DNA of 64,000 nucleotides, from NCBI RefSeq assembly GCF_029623755.1, contig NZ_CP121106.1:1499001-1563000 (forward strand). The letters are read 5' to 3'. The translations under genes and the position numbers were made by a program. The notes beneath the pieces are model-generated. The model was given only the letters and a program-made list of their open reading frames with translations, did not search any database and was not told where the DNA came from. The DNA is from Altererythrobacter sp. CAU 1644 (GTDB taxonomy: Bacteria > Pseudomonadota > Alphaproteobacteria > Sphingomonadales > Sphingomonadaceae). This document shows positions 28,084 through 38,650 of this stretch, piece after piece (the first letter of the stretch is position 1; every line of letters begins with the position of its first letter).

Positions 28084-28136
28084 AATGATGGCCAATTGTG
28101 GCGAATCCGCTTGCGTTGCCACAAATTGGCCATTAT
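28084..28136. repeat. Long inverted repeat between polA and a lipoprotein gene
   Basis: AATGATGGCCAATTGTGGC (28084-28102) is repeated in reverse complement at 28118-28136/7 with one extra A and one mismatch, around a 15-bp loop. No T-run follows on either strand, so it does not look like an intrinsic terminator. The 264-bp gap 27971-28234 holds no gene; this dyad is its only clear structure. Confidence 0.75.
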
Positions 28137-28234
28137 TTAGCCACTCGAAGCCCACCGATACTCGGTTGGCTTTGCGCCAGATTTGCCTTGCAGGTCAGGT
28201 GCTTATCACTCGCTGATCTAAGGAATATAGACCT

Positions 28235-28486
28235 ATGCGTAAGATCGTTCTTGCTGCCGCAATCGCAACCTCGGCTCTCGGCCTGGCTGCTTGCTCGGAA
28301 CAGACCGAAGACGCTGCTGAAGCAACCGCTGACTCGGCAATGGCCGACGCTGAAGCAGTTGCTGACGAAGCTACCGCTGAAACCGCTGAAGCTGCTGGCG
28401 ACGTTGCCGCTGCTGCTGACGAAGCTGCTGCTGAAGCAGAAGCTGCCGTCGAAGGCGAAACCGAAGCGGAAGCTCAGGCTGACTAA
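28235..28486 (+). CDS. Small Ala/Glu-rich lipoprotein
   Basis: 83 residues. Signal peptide MRKIVLAAAIATSALGLAAC ends in a lipobox with Cys20. The mature part is almost entirely Ala, Glu, Asp and Thr (for example EATADSAMADAEAVADEA) and would be a highly acidic, helical or disordered tail. Codon use favours GCT and GAA, unlike GC-rich neighbours, as in highly expressed genes. A strong terminator follows. Function unknown; an abundant envelope protein is a guess. Confidence 0.85.
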   Translation: MRKIVLAAAIATSALGLAACSEQTEDAAEATADSAMADAEAVADEATAETAEAAGDVAAAADEAAAEAEAAVEGETEAEAQAD

Positions 28487-28517
28487 TTCGGCTGATCGAT
28501 TTTTCGATTTGGTTAGA

Positions 28518-28546
28518 GGGCGGTGCCGCAAGGCGCCGCCCTTTTT
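28518..28546 (+). terminator. Intrinsic terminator after the small lipoprotein gene
   Basis: GGGCGGTGCC-GCAA-GGCGCCGCCC stem (one internal mismatch) followed by TTTTTC, 32 bp past the stop codon. Confidence 0.85.
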
Positions 28547-28601
28547 CTATGCCCGAAGCGATTCGCGTAGCCGGTGCGGATCCCTTGTCCGGCCGGTCGG
28601 A

Positions 28602-29624
28602 CTAGCCGCCGCTTGAGGTCGCGCTGGTCCAATTGGGGCCGCGAGTGCGGGCCCTCACTTCGAAACCGTCATAAAGCGCACGCGCGATCTGGGCGATGCG
28701 CTGCTCGCGCGCCAGGCGCGATCCCTGGCCCGTCACATAGATAGCCACCGCGATCGCGCGGCCATCGGGGGTCTCGATAATGCCGATGTCGCTCGACGTG
28801 TTGTTGAGCGAGCCGGTCTTGTGGCTGACACGCGCTTCCATCGGCATGTTGGCCGGGATGCGCCGCTTGCCAGTTCGCGTCCGGCTCATCGCGCCGAGCA
28901 AGACGCGCCGACCCTCGGCCGACAGATATTTGCCCTGGTAGAAACCCTTGAGCATCTCCGCCATCGCCCGCGGCGTTGCCGCATCGCGCTTGTCGATGAA
29001 GGAGGCGGGATCGTATTCGCCATCGTCGCGTACGAGCGTGGCGATGTCGCGGTCGATGCTGAATTCCTTGATCCCCTGGCGGCGCACCCAGTCATTGACT
29101 TTGGCCGGACCGCCGACAGCCGCAAGCAGGGCGTCGGTCGCGGGATTGCTCGAGCGGGTGATCATGATCTCGATCAGGTCGATCGCCTGCATGTACTCGC
29201 CCTTGCGGACTGGTGCCTTGCTCGACGAGAACTTGGCCGAGGCGACGGGAATCATGAGCGGGAATTCGCTGGTGAGCGAATATTTGCCCTGTTCGACCAT
29301 CTCGAGGAAGGTGGCGGCCACGGCGATCTTGCTGGTGGAGGCCATCGGGAAGAACTGGTCGCCGAGCACTGCCACTTCCTCGCCCGTGGCGAGGTCGACT
29401 GCGGCCACCCCGATCCGTCCGCGGTCGCCGTCGGCAAGCTGCGCAATGCGGCGCTCGAACGAGCTATCGTAGATGGCATCGTAGGTTTGCGGCGCGCGGA
29501 GCTCGGTGCCTAGCGCACGATCGAACGCCGCTTCAAGGTCCGCGGTTTGCGCCATTGCAGGCGCCGCGGTGGCGGCAAAGGCAGCAAAGGCTGCGAGGCT
29601 CAATTGCTTGAATCGGCTACGCAT
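28602..29624 (-). CDS. Beta-lactamase-like serine hydrolase (class A fold, atypical)
   Basis: 340 residues with a Sec signal peptide (cleavage near AMAQ, residue 25). Class A landmarks are present: S-x-x-K as STSK (96-99), an SDN-like SSN (158-160) and KTG (269-271). The Glu166 deacylation base normally in R-x-E-x-x-L-N cannot be found: the equivalent stretch reads IDRDIATLVRDD. Activity against beta-lactams is therefore doubtful; a penicillin-binding or esterase-like role is possible. ATG at 29624 chosen because it begins the signal peptide. Confidence 0.85.
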   Translation of the reverse strand: MRSRFKQLSLAAFAAFAATAAPAMAQTADLEAAFDRALGTELRAPQTYDAIYDSSFERRIAQLADGDRGRIGVAAVDLATGEEVAVLGDQFFPMASTSKIAVAATFLEMVEQGKYSLTSEFPLMIPVASAKFSSSKAPVRKGEYMQAIDLIEIMITRSSNPATDALLAAVGGPAKVNDWVRRQGIKEFSIDRDIATLVRDDGEYDPASFIDKRDAATPRAMAEMLKGFYQGKYLSAEGRRVLLGAMSRTRTGKRRIPANMPMEARVSHKTGSLNNTSSDIGIIETPDGRAIAVAIYVTGQGSRLAREQRIAQIARALYDGFEVRARTRGPNWTSATSSGG

Positions 29625-29763
29625 CTGACCCCAATAACATGCGTCTGGTTTTTGGCAGATTAACGGATGCCGATTCCTCCGAGCAAGAAATTTACATTCG
29701 CATGCGATGAAAAGTGCATTGCGAGCGACGGGATTCATCGTCGCTCGCAATATTGTGATTCAA

Positions 29764-30171
29764 CTAGGCCGATGCGATGGCCTTTTCGATATTGGCCAGC
29801 GGTTCGCCGGTCAGCGTCTTGGCGATCTCGCCAACCAGCCGCTCCTTCAGCTCGACGTGATAGTGCTGGCGCATTTCGCCCAGCGTCTTGGGATCTGCGA
29901 TGATCAGCACATCGCCCAGCGTGCCGGCGATCGCCTTGCTGTTGAGCCATTCGGCGGCGGCGGCACCGTGGGCCAGTTCGTCGAGCTGGGTCCGGCCGAG
30001 CTTCTTGCCGACATCGTCCTGATGGCGCACCCCGGCGCTGAAGTTGGTCGGGTTCAATTCGGGTTGCTCTTCCTTCGAAAGCTTGGGCTCGAAGGCCTGG
30101 CCGGTGTTGCGGAAGAGGGTGAAATTCTCGCCATCGACCATGGCGACATGTGCCTTGTGCGGCAGTTTCAT
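29764..30171 (-). CDS. Host-attachment family protein
   Basis: 135 residues. It matches the family annotated as protein required for attachment to host cells (MKLPHKAHVAMVDGENFTLFRNTG, then GRTQLDELAHGAAAAEWLNSKA and VLIIADPKTLGEMRQHYHVELKERLVGEIAKTLTGEP). The name comes from plant-associated bacteria; the fold is related to archaeal release-factor-like domains and the real activity is unknown. ATG at 30171 follows GGAGAAGGAG. It lies downstream of groL but behind its terminator. Confidence 0.85.
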   Translation of the reverse strand: MKLPHKAHVAMVDGENFTLFRNTGQAFEPKLSKEEQPELNPTNFSAGVRHQDDVGKKLGRTQLDELAHGAAAAEWLNSKAIAGTLGDVLIIADPKTLGEMRQHYHVELKERLVGEIAKTLTGEPLANIEKAIASA

Positions 30172-30244
30172 TCGTTTTTCTCCTTCTCTCCGGATCCAAC
30201 GCACGAACGCCGCTTTCGCTCCAAGCTTGGGCCCGACTTCACGC

Positions 30245-30277
30245 AAAGAAAAAGCCCGGCGGATCGCTCCGCCGGGC
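30245..30277 (-). terminator. Terminator of the groSL operon
   Basis: Minus strand: GCCCGGCGGA-GCGA-TCCGCCGGGC, a perfect 10-bp stem, then TTTTTCTTT, 33 bp past the groL stop. Confidence 0.9.
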
Positions 30278-30309
30278 CTTCGCTATGTTCCGTAAGTCGG
30301 AAGGAGCTC

Positions 30310-31986
<1,677 letters not shown>

Positions 31987-32000
31987 TCAGGATCCGGCGA

Positions 32001-32288
32001 TCAGCCGATGATCCCCATGATGTCGCTCTCCTTCATGATCAGCAGGTCTTCGCCGTCGATCTTGACTTCGGTGCCCGACCACTTGCCGAACAGCACGCGG
32101 TCGCCAACCTTGACGTCGAGCGCGATGCGGTCGCCGTCGTCGTCACGAGCGCCGTCGCCGATCGCGACGACTTCGCCTTCGCTCGGCTTTTCCTGGGCGC
32201 TGTCGGGAATGATGATGCCGCCGGCAGTCTTCTGGTCGGCTTCGATGCGACGAACCAGTACGCGGTCGTGCAGCGGACGAAATGCCAT
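32001..32288 (-). CDS. groS: Co-chaperonin GroES
   Basis: 95 residues. It caps the GroEL chamber. [15 protein letters not shown] at the N-terminus, the mobile loop [20 protein letters not shown] and the end [13 protein letters not shown] match the family. ATG at 32288 chosen; the frame extends upstream through the CIRCE region without coding meaning. First gene of groSL. Confidence 0.98.
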   Translation of the reverse strand: MAFRPLHDRVLVRRIEADQKTAGGIIIPDSAQEKPSEGEVVAIGDGARDDDGDRIALDVKVGDRVLFGKWSGTEVKIDGEDLLIMKESDIMGIIG

Positions 32289-32323
32289 GGTGATGACCTT
32301 TCTCATTGGGTTGATAATGTCAA

Positions 32324-32350
32324 TTGGCACTCTCCCCTCGAGAGTGCCAG
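32324..32350. promoter_or_regulatory. CIRCE operator for HrcA before groSL
   Basis: TTGGCACTC-N9-GAGTGCCAG matches the CIRCE consensus TTAGCACTC-N9-GAGTGCTAA with two compensating changes. It lies 36 bp upstream of the groS start. HrcA represses here and is released by heat or misfolded protein load. Confidence 0.92.
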
Positions 32351-32449
32351 CGAGGCGCAAATGGGGATGCGCCGACCGTGAGTCAACGGGCTTTTGGAGA
32401 AAAAAGATTCTGGCGACGGGGCAGCTGGCGCTGCTGGTTCGGCAGCGGG

Positions 32450-33844
32450 TCAGGTCAGCCCGAGCCGTTCGCGACGTGTCCAGCGCCAGGTGAGCAGGAT
32501 CGCGGAGAACACCAGCCCGATCGCCAGCCCGATCCACACGCCGGTACCCTCCCACGCCGTATAGAAGCCGAGCCAGATAGCGACTCCGAATCCTGGCACC
32601 CAATAGCTGAAGATCGCGATCAGCATCGGCACGCGCGTATCCTGCAAACCGCGCAGCGCGCCGGCGGCGACCGCCTGGATCCCGTCGAACAGCTGGAAGG
32701 CCGCGGCGACTTTCATGTAGCGGATCGCGAAGCCGACCATCGCCGCATTGGCGGCCAGCGTCGGGTCGACATAGATGCGCAGCAGCAGTTCGGGCGCGAG
32801 GATCATCAGTGCAGCGGTGAAGCACATGAAGCTGCCGCCCATCGCGATGCCGACCCAGCCGGCCCGCCCGATGGCCGCCGTGTTGCGCGCGCCGAAGTGA
32901 TAGCCGACCCGGATCGTCGCGGCCTGTCCCACGCCGAAGGGAATCTGGAAGGCGAGCGCTGCGACCTGTAGCGCCACGGTATGCCCCGCCAGCTCCGACG
33001 CGCCGATCCGTCCCATCAGGAACGCCGCGCCGCTGAACAGCCCGGCTTCAGCGATGATGATCATCATGATCGGGCTGCCCAGGCGAAGGAGGTCCATGAA
33101 GCGCGACCATTCGGGCTTCCACCAATTGCCGAAAACCCGGTAGCGCCGCAGGCGCCGGTCCCAGCTGATCGCGATGAGATAGCTGGCCAGCACGAACAGC
33201 GAGGTGATGACGCTGGCGAGCGCCGAGCCCTCAAGCCCCATCGCCGGTGCGCCTAGATTGCCGAACACGAACGCGTAATTGCCCAGGATGCTGGCACCCA
33301 GGGCCAGCGCGGTAATGGCGGTGGCGAACACCGGGCGGCCGAGCGCCGAGACGAAGTTCCGCAGCACGCTGGCGAGGATCATCGGGATCATCGCCCACAT
33401 TACGATGCGCATGAAGGCGCCCGCACGCTCCGAGAGCTGCTGCGTTTGCCCGGTCGCGAGCATGATCTCCTCGCCGTACCAGCATACCGCCATTCCGACC
33501 GCGCCGGACAGGACCGCCAGCCACAGGCCCATGCGCACCGACCGGCGCACTTCCCGCACGGCGTGCGCCTTGCGCCCCAGTTCTTCGGCGATTAGCGCGG
33601 CGACGATACCGGTAAGGCCCGAGAACGCCCACATCAGCAAGCCGAAGACCGAGATGCCGAGCGCCGATGCGGCAAGCTCGACCTCGCCCAGCCGCGCGAC
33701 GAAGATCACGTCGACCGCATGCACCAGCATCTGCAACAGGTTGGCGAGCGCCAGCGGCCAGGCAAGCCGAAAGGTGGCGACGAATTCGTCGCGCCAGCCA
33801 TCGCTGCTCAGGGGCAGGGGCTTCAAGGCATGGTCCTGGGTCAT
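32450..33844 (-). CDS. MATE-family multidrug/sodium antiporter
   Basis: 464 residues with about twelve membrane helices and two homologous halves, each opening with a MATE-type segment ([39 protein letters not shown] and [36 protein letters not shown]). NorM-type pumps export cationic drugs or metabolites against sodium or protons; the substrate is unknown. It stands alone between groSL and pagL. Confidence 0.93.
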   Translation of the reverse strand: MTQDHALKPLPLSSDGWRDEFVATFRLAWPLALANLLQMLVHAVDVIFVARLGEVELAASALGISVFGLLMWAFSGLTGIVAALIAEELGRKAHAVREVRRSVRMGLWLAVLSGAVGMAVCWYGEEIMLATGQTQQLSERAGAFMRIVMWAMIPMILASVLRNFVSALGRPVFATAITALALGASILGNYAFVFGNLGAPAMGLEGSALASVITSLFVLASYLIAISWDRRLRRYRVFGNWWKPEWSRFMDLLRLGSPIMMIIIAEAGLFSGAAFLMGRIGASELAGHTVALQVAALAFQIPFGVGQAATIRVGYHFGARNTAAIGRAGWVGIAMGGSFMCFTAALMILAPELLLRIYVDPTLAANAAMVGFAIRYMKVAAAFQLFDGIQAVAAGALRGLQDTRVPMLIAIFSYWVPGFGVAIWLGFYTAWEGTGVWIGLAIGLVFSAILLTWRWTRRERLGLT

Positions 33845-34029
33845 GACGTCGGTCGAGGCCAGCCGATCCGGATAGGTAAAGCGCGCAGCAGGCTCAAACC
33901 CTTGGTTTGTGGCAATGGAATTTCACCTTGAGAGTGCGGCGATCTGGGCACACAAGGTCAGGCTTCATCTTGCAGCAATGGCAGCCCTGCGAAGGGCGGT
34001 CGTTCTTTGGGACGTTTGGAGTGGTCGCG

Positions 34030-34569
34030 ATGGGAAGAGCCCGCATTCTGGTTTTCAGCGCCGCGTGTCTCGCGGCCCTAGGGCTGGCGAGCGCCGCGCA
34101 AGCCGGCGAGGTCTATGGGGGGATCTATGCGCATGAGGTGGATACACCGCTGACCTTTGCCACCAACGAGGGCGGGGTCGATTTCCAGCTAGGCTACCGC
34201 TTCCATCCGATCGAGGGGGCGTGGAAGATCGAACCCTATCTCATCGGCTCGCTCAATAGCGAGGGCGATACGAGCTTTGCCGGCATCGGTGTCGGGCGGA
34301 AGTTTCACATCGGGCCGGTCTATGTCAGGCCCGGCGTAGGCCTGGTGGTGCATGACGGGCCGGGCTTTCGGATCGATCCCGATTCCGGCCGGCGTACGGA
34401 CCTTGGCAGCCGCGTGCTGTTCGAGCCCGAGATCGCAATCGGCACCTATCTGTCCGAGCGCGTCACGATCGAAGCGAGTTGGGTCCACATCAGCCATGCA
34501 CAGCTGTTCAATTCCGAACAGAACCCCGGCATCGACATGATGGGCGTAAGGCTGAACCTAAAGCTCTGA
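34030..34569 (+). CDS. pagL: PagL-like lipid A 3-O-deacylase
   Basis: 179 residues. Signal peptide to about residue 25 (SAAQA), then an outer-membrane beta-barrel of amphipathic strands. PagL removes the 3-O acyl chain of lipid A. The catalytic pair is likely His and Ser in SWVHISHAQLFN, and the end LNLKL fits an outer-membrane C-terminus. ATG at 34030 gives the signal peptide directly; longer frames from 33907 do not. Confidence 0.82.
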   Translation: MGRARILVFSAACLAALGLASAAQAGEVYGGIYAHEVDTPLTFATNEGGVDFQLGYRFHPIEGAWKIEPYLIGSLNSEGDTSFAGIGVGRKFHIGPVYVRPGVGLVVHDGPGFRIDPDSGRRTDLGSRVLFEPEIAIGTYLSERVTIEASWVHISHAQLFNSEQNPGIDMMGVRLNLKL

Positions 34570-34628
34570 AGGTTTCGCGGACGAAACCGACAGCGTAGCT
34601 GATCCCGTCGCATCTTCGGACCCGCATC

Positions 34629-36257
34629 CTAGCGATAGGCAGGTTCGCCGATCACCCTGTCCCGCTTGGCATTGCCGACCGTGTCATTGGCCAGCCCATA
34701 GCGTTCGAACCAGTTTTCGAGCAGCCACTCCTCGTTCCCGGGTAGCGCAGTGACGGTCCGATCCTGTGCCAGCATCTGCGCATACTGTGCGGCGGACATG
34801 GGGCTGCCATGCACGGCGAGGTATCTCTCGATGGTGCCGACCGTCCCTGCCTGCTGCTGACCGCGAACCCAGTCGTCGAAATGACGGATGGCGTAACCTG
34901 CGCCCTGCCGCGGCCCTTCACCGCCGAAGCCGATCCAGATGTCCGCCTGAAAGATGGCGCGCGCCGCGGGAACATAGGCGACGACCATGTTCTCGGTATG
35001 GGGAGCATTGGCATAGACCAGGGCCCGATAGGTGGTGCCGCCACTGTCGAGCGTCAGCACCTCGTCCTCGATGAATGCGAAGCTTGCCTCGCGTTGCGGC
35101 CCCATTCCATCGACCGTGCGCGCGAGCAGTTGCCTGAGTTCGCCTTCCTTGTCTCGGGTGGTGAGAATGGTCGTGCCGATGGTGGTATAGAATTTGATCG
35201 CTATCGCATGATCGTCGTGGTGATGCGTCGGGACGATATAGCGCAGCGGCTCTCCTGCCATGTGAGGCTGCATCGCTTGGTAGACCTCCCGCGCATAGTT
35301 CGGCATGCCCCCTGCTTCGGTGGCTACCCAGAATTCCCCGGTATCGACATAGAGGATGCGGGTATCGCCGTTCCCGGCCAGCCAGACCCCGTCTGCGATC
35401 TCGATCGTCTGGATCGACCACCCCGTCCCGTCGTATCCGCTCGTATCCTCGGCCAACGTGAAGCCTTGGGGCACCTCGAAATAGCGCGCACTGTCTTCGG
35501 GCGAGAAGTCGATCGCGGCCAGCAGATAGTCGCCGGTTGCCGTGCCGCTGCGATAGTAACGCGCGCGACGATTGACCCAGATCCCGTCTCGCCGGAAGTA
35601 CTGGTCGTAGACGCGCAAGGTGTCGTCCTCGACCCCCATCATGCCGGGAGCAGCTGTCTGGGCCAGCGCATGGATCAGCCCGGTCTCCGGATGGAGGTAG
35701 ATGGTGACCTGCCCATCGGCATACTGGATCGTGTCGTATCGGATGCCGCGCAGCTCGCGCTCTCCAGAACGGACGAGGTCTGCGCGAGGGTTGAGCAGCA
35801 GGTCGCGCACCCACGCCCATCCTTGCCGGACGCGAACCGCGTTAACGGCGCTATCGAACCCGTGCATCTCGGCCATGCCGCCCGGCGTGTAGGTTTTCTC
35901 GATCGTGTTGAGGGAGATCGCCCGGTCGGCGGTGTAGATGTACCGGTTCCCCATCGACAGATCGCCGGCCCAGGCGCTGATACTGTCCTCGACCCCGCGC
36001 CGCGACCGGTAGTCGAGATAATAGAAGTTGCGGGTGGGGATGCGATCGTATGGCGGCTCCGTATGGCGGCTCTGGAACCTCGCGTGGAAATATCCGACCC
36101 AGTCGATCTCGACCTCGGCGATTGCTTCGAGCCGCTCTGGCCCGCCATAGGCCTCGGCCAGATCGGCAATGATCGCCTCGCTGTCATTCCCCTCGGCGTA
36201 GGCGGGCGCCCCACAGACCAGGCCCAGCATCCACGCTGCAACGACCAACATTCGCAT
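34629..36257 (-). CDS. Secreted two-part metallo-beta-lactamase-fold hydrolase
   Basis: 542 residues with a signal peptide (cleavage near AYAEG, residue 22). Residues ~25-280 form an unrecognised domain with many aromatic beta strands. The C-terminal half has the MBL motif HHHDDH (345-350), preceded by ILYVDTGEFWVAT, with later metal ligands likely in NAPHTENMV and FQADIW. MBL-fold enzymes hydrolyse esters, thioesters, phosphodiesters or lactams; the substrate is unknown. It is divergent from an AraC-type regulator 117 bp away, which may control it. Confidence 0.8.
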   Translation of the reverse strand: MRMLVVAAWMLGLVCGAPAYAEGNDSEAIIADLAEAYGGPERLEAIAEVEIDWVGYFHARFQSRHTEPPYDRIPTRNFYYLDYRSRRGVEDSISAWAGDLSMGNRYIYTADRAISLNTIEKTYTPGGMAEMHGFDSAVNAVRVRQGWAWVRDLLLNPRADLVRSGERELRGIRYDTIQYADGQVTIYLHPETGLIHALAQTAAPGMMGVEDDTLRVYDQYFRRDGIWVNRRARYYRSGTATGDYLLAAIDFSPEDSARYFEVPQGFTLAEDTSGYDGTGWSIQTIEIADGVWLAGNGDTRILYVDTGEFWVATEAGGMPNYAREVYQAMQPHMAGEPLRYIVPTHHHDDHAIAIKFYTTIGTTILTTRDKEGELRQLLARTVDGMGPQREASFAFIEDEVLTLDSGGTTYRALVYANAPHTENMVVAYVPAARAIFQADIWIGFGGEGPRQGAGYAIRHFDDWVRGQQQAGTVGTIERYLAVHGSPMSAAQYAQMLAQDRTVTALPGNEEWLLENWFERYGLANDTVGNAKRDRVIGEPAYR

Positions 36258-36374
36258 CTTTGGTGTCCTCCCGGTGCCGAATTGGGAGGGCTAGTCCAGT
36301 CGTTGGTAGAAAATCTTGAACGATCGGTGCATCGGCGTTTGACTTGATCGGGCATAGTCACGCAGCCTCCCCCC

Positions 36375-37226
36375 ATGCCCGAGGCACATTGCACCCACTG
36401 TCGCGAGCCACATGCTGGTACGCAGTTCTTCGGTGAACCCGAATACAGGCGCAGCCTCGACGGGTTGCAAATCGCCGAGGTGCATCATCGGGCCGGTTGT
36501 GACGTGCCGCGTCACGCGCACACATCAGCATTCGTCAGCGTGCTGCTGACCGGCCGTTATCAATCGCGCTTCGGGAATACGGTGGCGGAATTCGAACCCG
36601 GCCGCGCCGTCTGGCACGAGGGTGGCTTCGATCACGAGGATTCGATCGCGGCGGGCGGCGCGCGTTTTCTCTGCGTCGAGGTGGACGATCGCCGACTGGC
36701 TTGCCTGCGCGATTATCATCCGCGTTCGCCCGCTTCACAGACGCTCGACGACCGCGCCTCCTTCGCGCTGCTTCGCCTGTTTGCCGCCAACCGGGCGAGC
36801 GACGACGACCTCTCGATCGAGGCACTCGGTGCGGAGTTTCTCGGCCTGATGTGCGAGCCGGATTGCTCCGCCGATGAGGGGCGGGCGCCGTGGCTCGATC
36901 GGGTGTGCGATCGCATCACCTGCGCGCCGGGAGATCGGGCCAGCCTGTCGGAGCTTGCGGCGATCGCGGCGGTGCACCCCTCTCACCTCGCGCGCAGCTT
37001 TCGCGCACGGTACGGGTGCAGTGTCGGCGAGTATGCGCGCGCATACCGGCTTACGCGGGCGTGGCACCTATTGGCTGGGCGCCGGCTGCCGGTGGCAGAA
37101 GTCGCCTATAGCCTCGGATACGCCGACCAGTCCCATTTCACCCGCGAGTTCTCGCGGCAACTGGCGATCCCTCCGGCGCGGGCGCGGCGTCTACTGCGTC
37201 AAGGCGGGGCCGTTCTCGACGCATAG
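36375..37226 (+). CDS. AraC-family transcriptional regulator
   Basis: 283 residues. The N-terminal half is cupin-like (VHHRAGCDVPRHAHTSAFVSVLLTGRYQ, with a His-rich pocket). The C-terminal HTH pair spans about 185-280: LSELAAIAAVHPSHLARSFRARYGCSVGEYARAYRL and LPVAEVAYSLGYADQSHFTREFSRQ. It is divergent from the secreted MBL-fold gene, the usual arrangement for regulator and target. Three Cys near the start (CTHCREP) could sense metal or redox state; this is inference. Confidence 0.9.
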   Translation: MPEAHCTHCREPHAGTQFFGEPEYRRSLDGLQIAEVHHRAGCDVPRHAHTSAFVSVLLTGRYQSRFGNTVAEFEPGRAVWHEGGFDHEDSIAAGGARFLCVEVDDRRLACLRDYHPRSPASQTLDDRASFALLRLFAANRASDDDLSIEALGAEFLGLMCEPDCSADEGRAPWLDRVCDRITCAPGDRASLSELAAIAAVHPSHLARSFRARYGCSVGEYARAYRLTRAWHLLAGRRLPVAEVAYSLGYADQSHFTREFSRQLAIPPARARRLLRQGGAVLDA

Positions 37227-37256
37227 AAAAAGGGCGGCACCCGCAGGTACCGCCCT
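37226..37256 (-). terminator. Terminator of rplJL
   Basis: Minus strand: AGGGCGGTACC-TGCG-GGTGCCGCCCT (one mismatch), followed by TTTTTC, 44 bp past the rplL stop and directly against the end of the AraC gene. Confidence 0.85.
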
Positions 37257-37299
37257 CTCCTGAACCAATGGGTTCGAAGCGTCGTTGCGACGCGAACTC

Positions 37300-37680
37300 T
37301 TACTTGAGTTCGACGGTGCCGCCGGCTGCTTCGATCTTGCCCTTGATTTCTTCGGCTTCTGCCTTGTTGACGCCTTCCTTGAGGGGCTTCGGCGCGCCTT
37401 CGACAAGAGCCTTGGCTTCGGTGAGGCCCAGGCCGGTGATGGCGCGGACTTCCTTGATCACCTGGATCTTCTTGCCACCGTCGCCGGTCAGGACGACGTC
37501 GAATTCGTCCTTTTCTTCGGCAGCGGCGCCACCATCGGCACCACCAGCGGCGGGGCCAGCAACGGCAACAGCAGCAGCGGCGCTAACGCCCCACTCTTCT
37601 TCGAGCGCCTTGGCAAGCTCAGCGGCTTCCAGGACGGTCAGCTTCGACAGTTCTTCAACAAGCTTGGCGATATCGGCCAT
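37300..37680 (-). CDS. rplL: 50S ribosomal protein L7/L12
   Basis: 126 residues. The L7/L12 stalk dimers recruit translation GTPases. An N-terminal dimerisation domain ([27 protein letters not shown]), an Ala/Gly hinge (about 40-55) and the C-terminal domain with EKDEFDVVL and [24 protein letters not shown] are visible. It follows rplJ by 81 bp. The pair is on the minus strand and detached from rpoBC. Confidence 0.98.
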   Translation of the reverse strand: MADIAKLVEELSKLTVLEAAELAKALEEEWGVSAAAAVAVAGPAAGGADGGAAAEEKDEFDVVLTGDGGKKIQVIKEVRAITGLGLTEAKALVEGAPKPLKEGVNKAEAEEIKGKIEAAGGTVELK

Positions 37681-37761
37681 GATGTTTCACTCCAAAATAT
37701 TCGGCTGGGATGCCCCTGCGGGGTCGATCCCGGAAAAAATCGCGTTTGCGAAAACCTCGTC

Positions 37762-38277
37762 TTACGCAGCTTCCTTGGTGCCATAGGCACCAAAGACGCG
37801 GGCAAGCTTGGCAGCCGGGGCATTGACGACCTGGGCAACCTTGGTTGCCGGGGCGTTGATGAGACCCACGATCTTGCCACGCAGTTCGTCGAGGCTGGGC
37901 ATCGAGGCGAGTGCCTTGACCCCTGCTTCGTCGAGCACCTGCGTGCCCATCGAGCCACCGACGATTTCCAGCTTGTCGTTCGACTTGGCGAAATCGACAG
38001 CGGCCTTGGCAGCCGCGACCGGGTCTTCCGACCAGGCCAGCGCGGTCGGGCCGTTGAGGAATTCCTCGAGCCCGACGTAATCGGTGTCCTTCAGGGCGAG
38101 CTTGGCGAGACGGTTCTTCGCAACCTTGTAGGACGCACCGGCTTCACGCATCTTCGAGCGCAGTTCGGTCGACTGGGCGACCGACAGGCCGAGGTTACGG
38201 GTGACAACCACCACGCCGACCTCGTTGAAGACTTCGTTGAGCTGGGCGACCGCATCGGCTTTCTGCGAACGATCCAT
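37762..38277 (-). CDS. rplJ: 50S ribosomal protein L10
   Basis: 171 residues. L10 anchors L7/L12 dimers to the ribosome and often represses its own operon by binding the leader. [17 protein letters not shown], the [12 protein letters not shown] block and the C-terminal L12-binding helix are present. ATG at 38277; the longer frame to 38361 is leader. Usually part of rplKAJL-rpoBC, but here rpoBC is 7.5 kb away on the other strand. Confidence 0.97.
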   Translation of the reverse strand: MDRSQKADAVAQLNEVFNEVGVVVVTRNLGLSVAQSTELRSKMREAGASYKVAKNRLAKLALKDTDYVGLEEFLNGPTALAWSEDPVAAAKAAVDFAKSNDKLEIVGGSMGTQVLDEAGVKALASMPSLDELRGKIVGLINAPATKVAQVVNAPAAKLARVFGAYGTKEAA

Positions 38278-38650
38278 GCCATACTCCTTCACTATGACCA
38301 TCCGGGATGGCTCCCGCATGGCCGGCTCACATTGTCCATGCCGCAGCGAATGCTCCGACACGGGCTAGGTCCGTCGACAAAGGGAAGGAGGGGTGCATGC
38401 GCCGAAAGGAGCATGCGAGCGAGCGCCAAATTTGGCGACCCGCGAAATCTCTTTTCCCCGTCTAGGCTGCAAATTAAGGTCAGGCAGATCCTGGCCAGCA
38501 ACTGTCTCGGACGGATGACCGCAAAAGCAGTCGGGGCGCGCCAATAACGGCTTGTACGGACGAGTCAAGGAGAATGCCGCGTGTCGGACTCGCTTTGTCG
38601 CCTGCAGAACCGAAGTTTCGCAAGGGCGATTGCGGGCTAGGTTAGCGGCG
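38278..38650. other. 373-bp divergent region: rplJ leader and AraC-gene promoter
   Basis: Holds the rplJ leader on the minus strand (probable L10 autoregulatory RNA near 38278-38380, inferred) and the promoter of the plus-strand regulator. The clearest element is a perfect 14-bp palindrome CGCCAAA-TTTGGCG at 38424-38437. No open frame here has a good ribosome binding site. Confidence 0.5.

Noticed and set aside
36375-36410. Zinc-ribbon in the AraC protein N-terminus
   Set aside because: CTHCREPH has one Cys pair only and no second pair in the domain, so a metal site is not supported.
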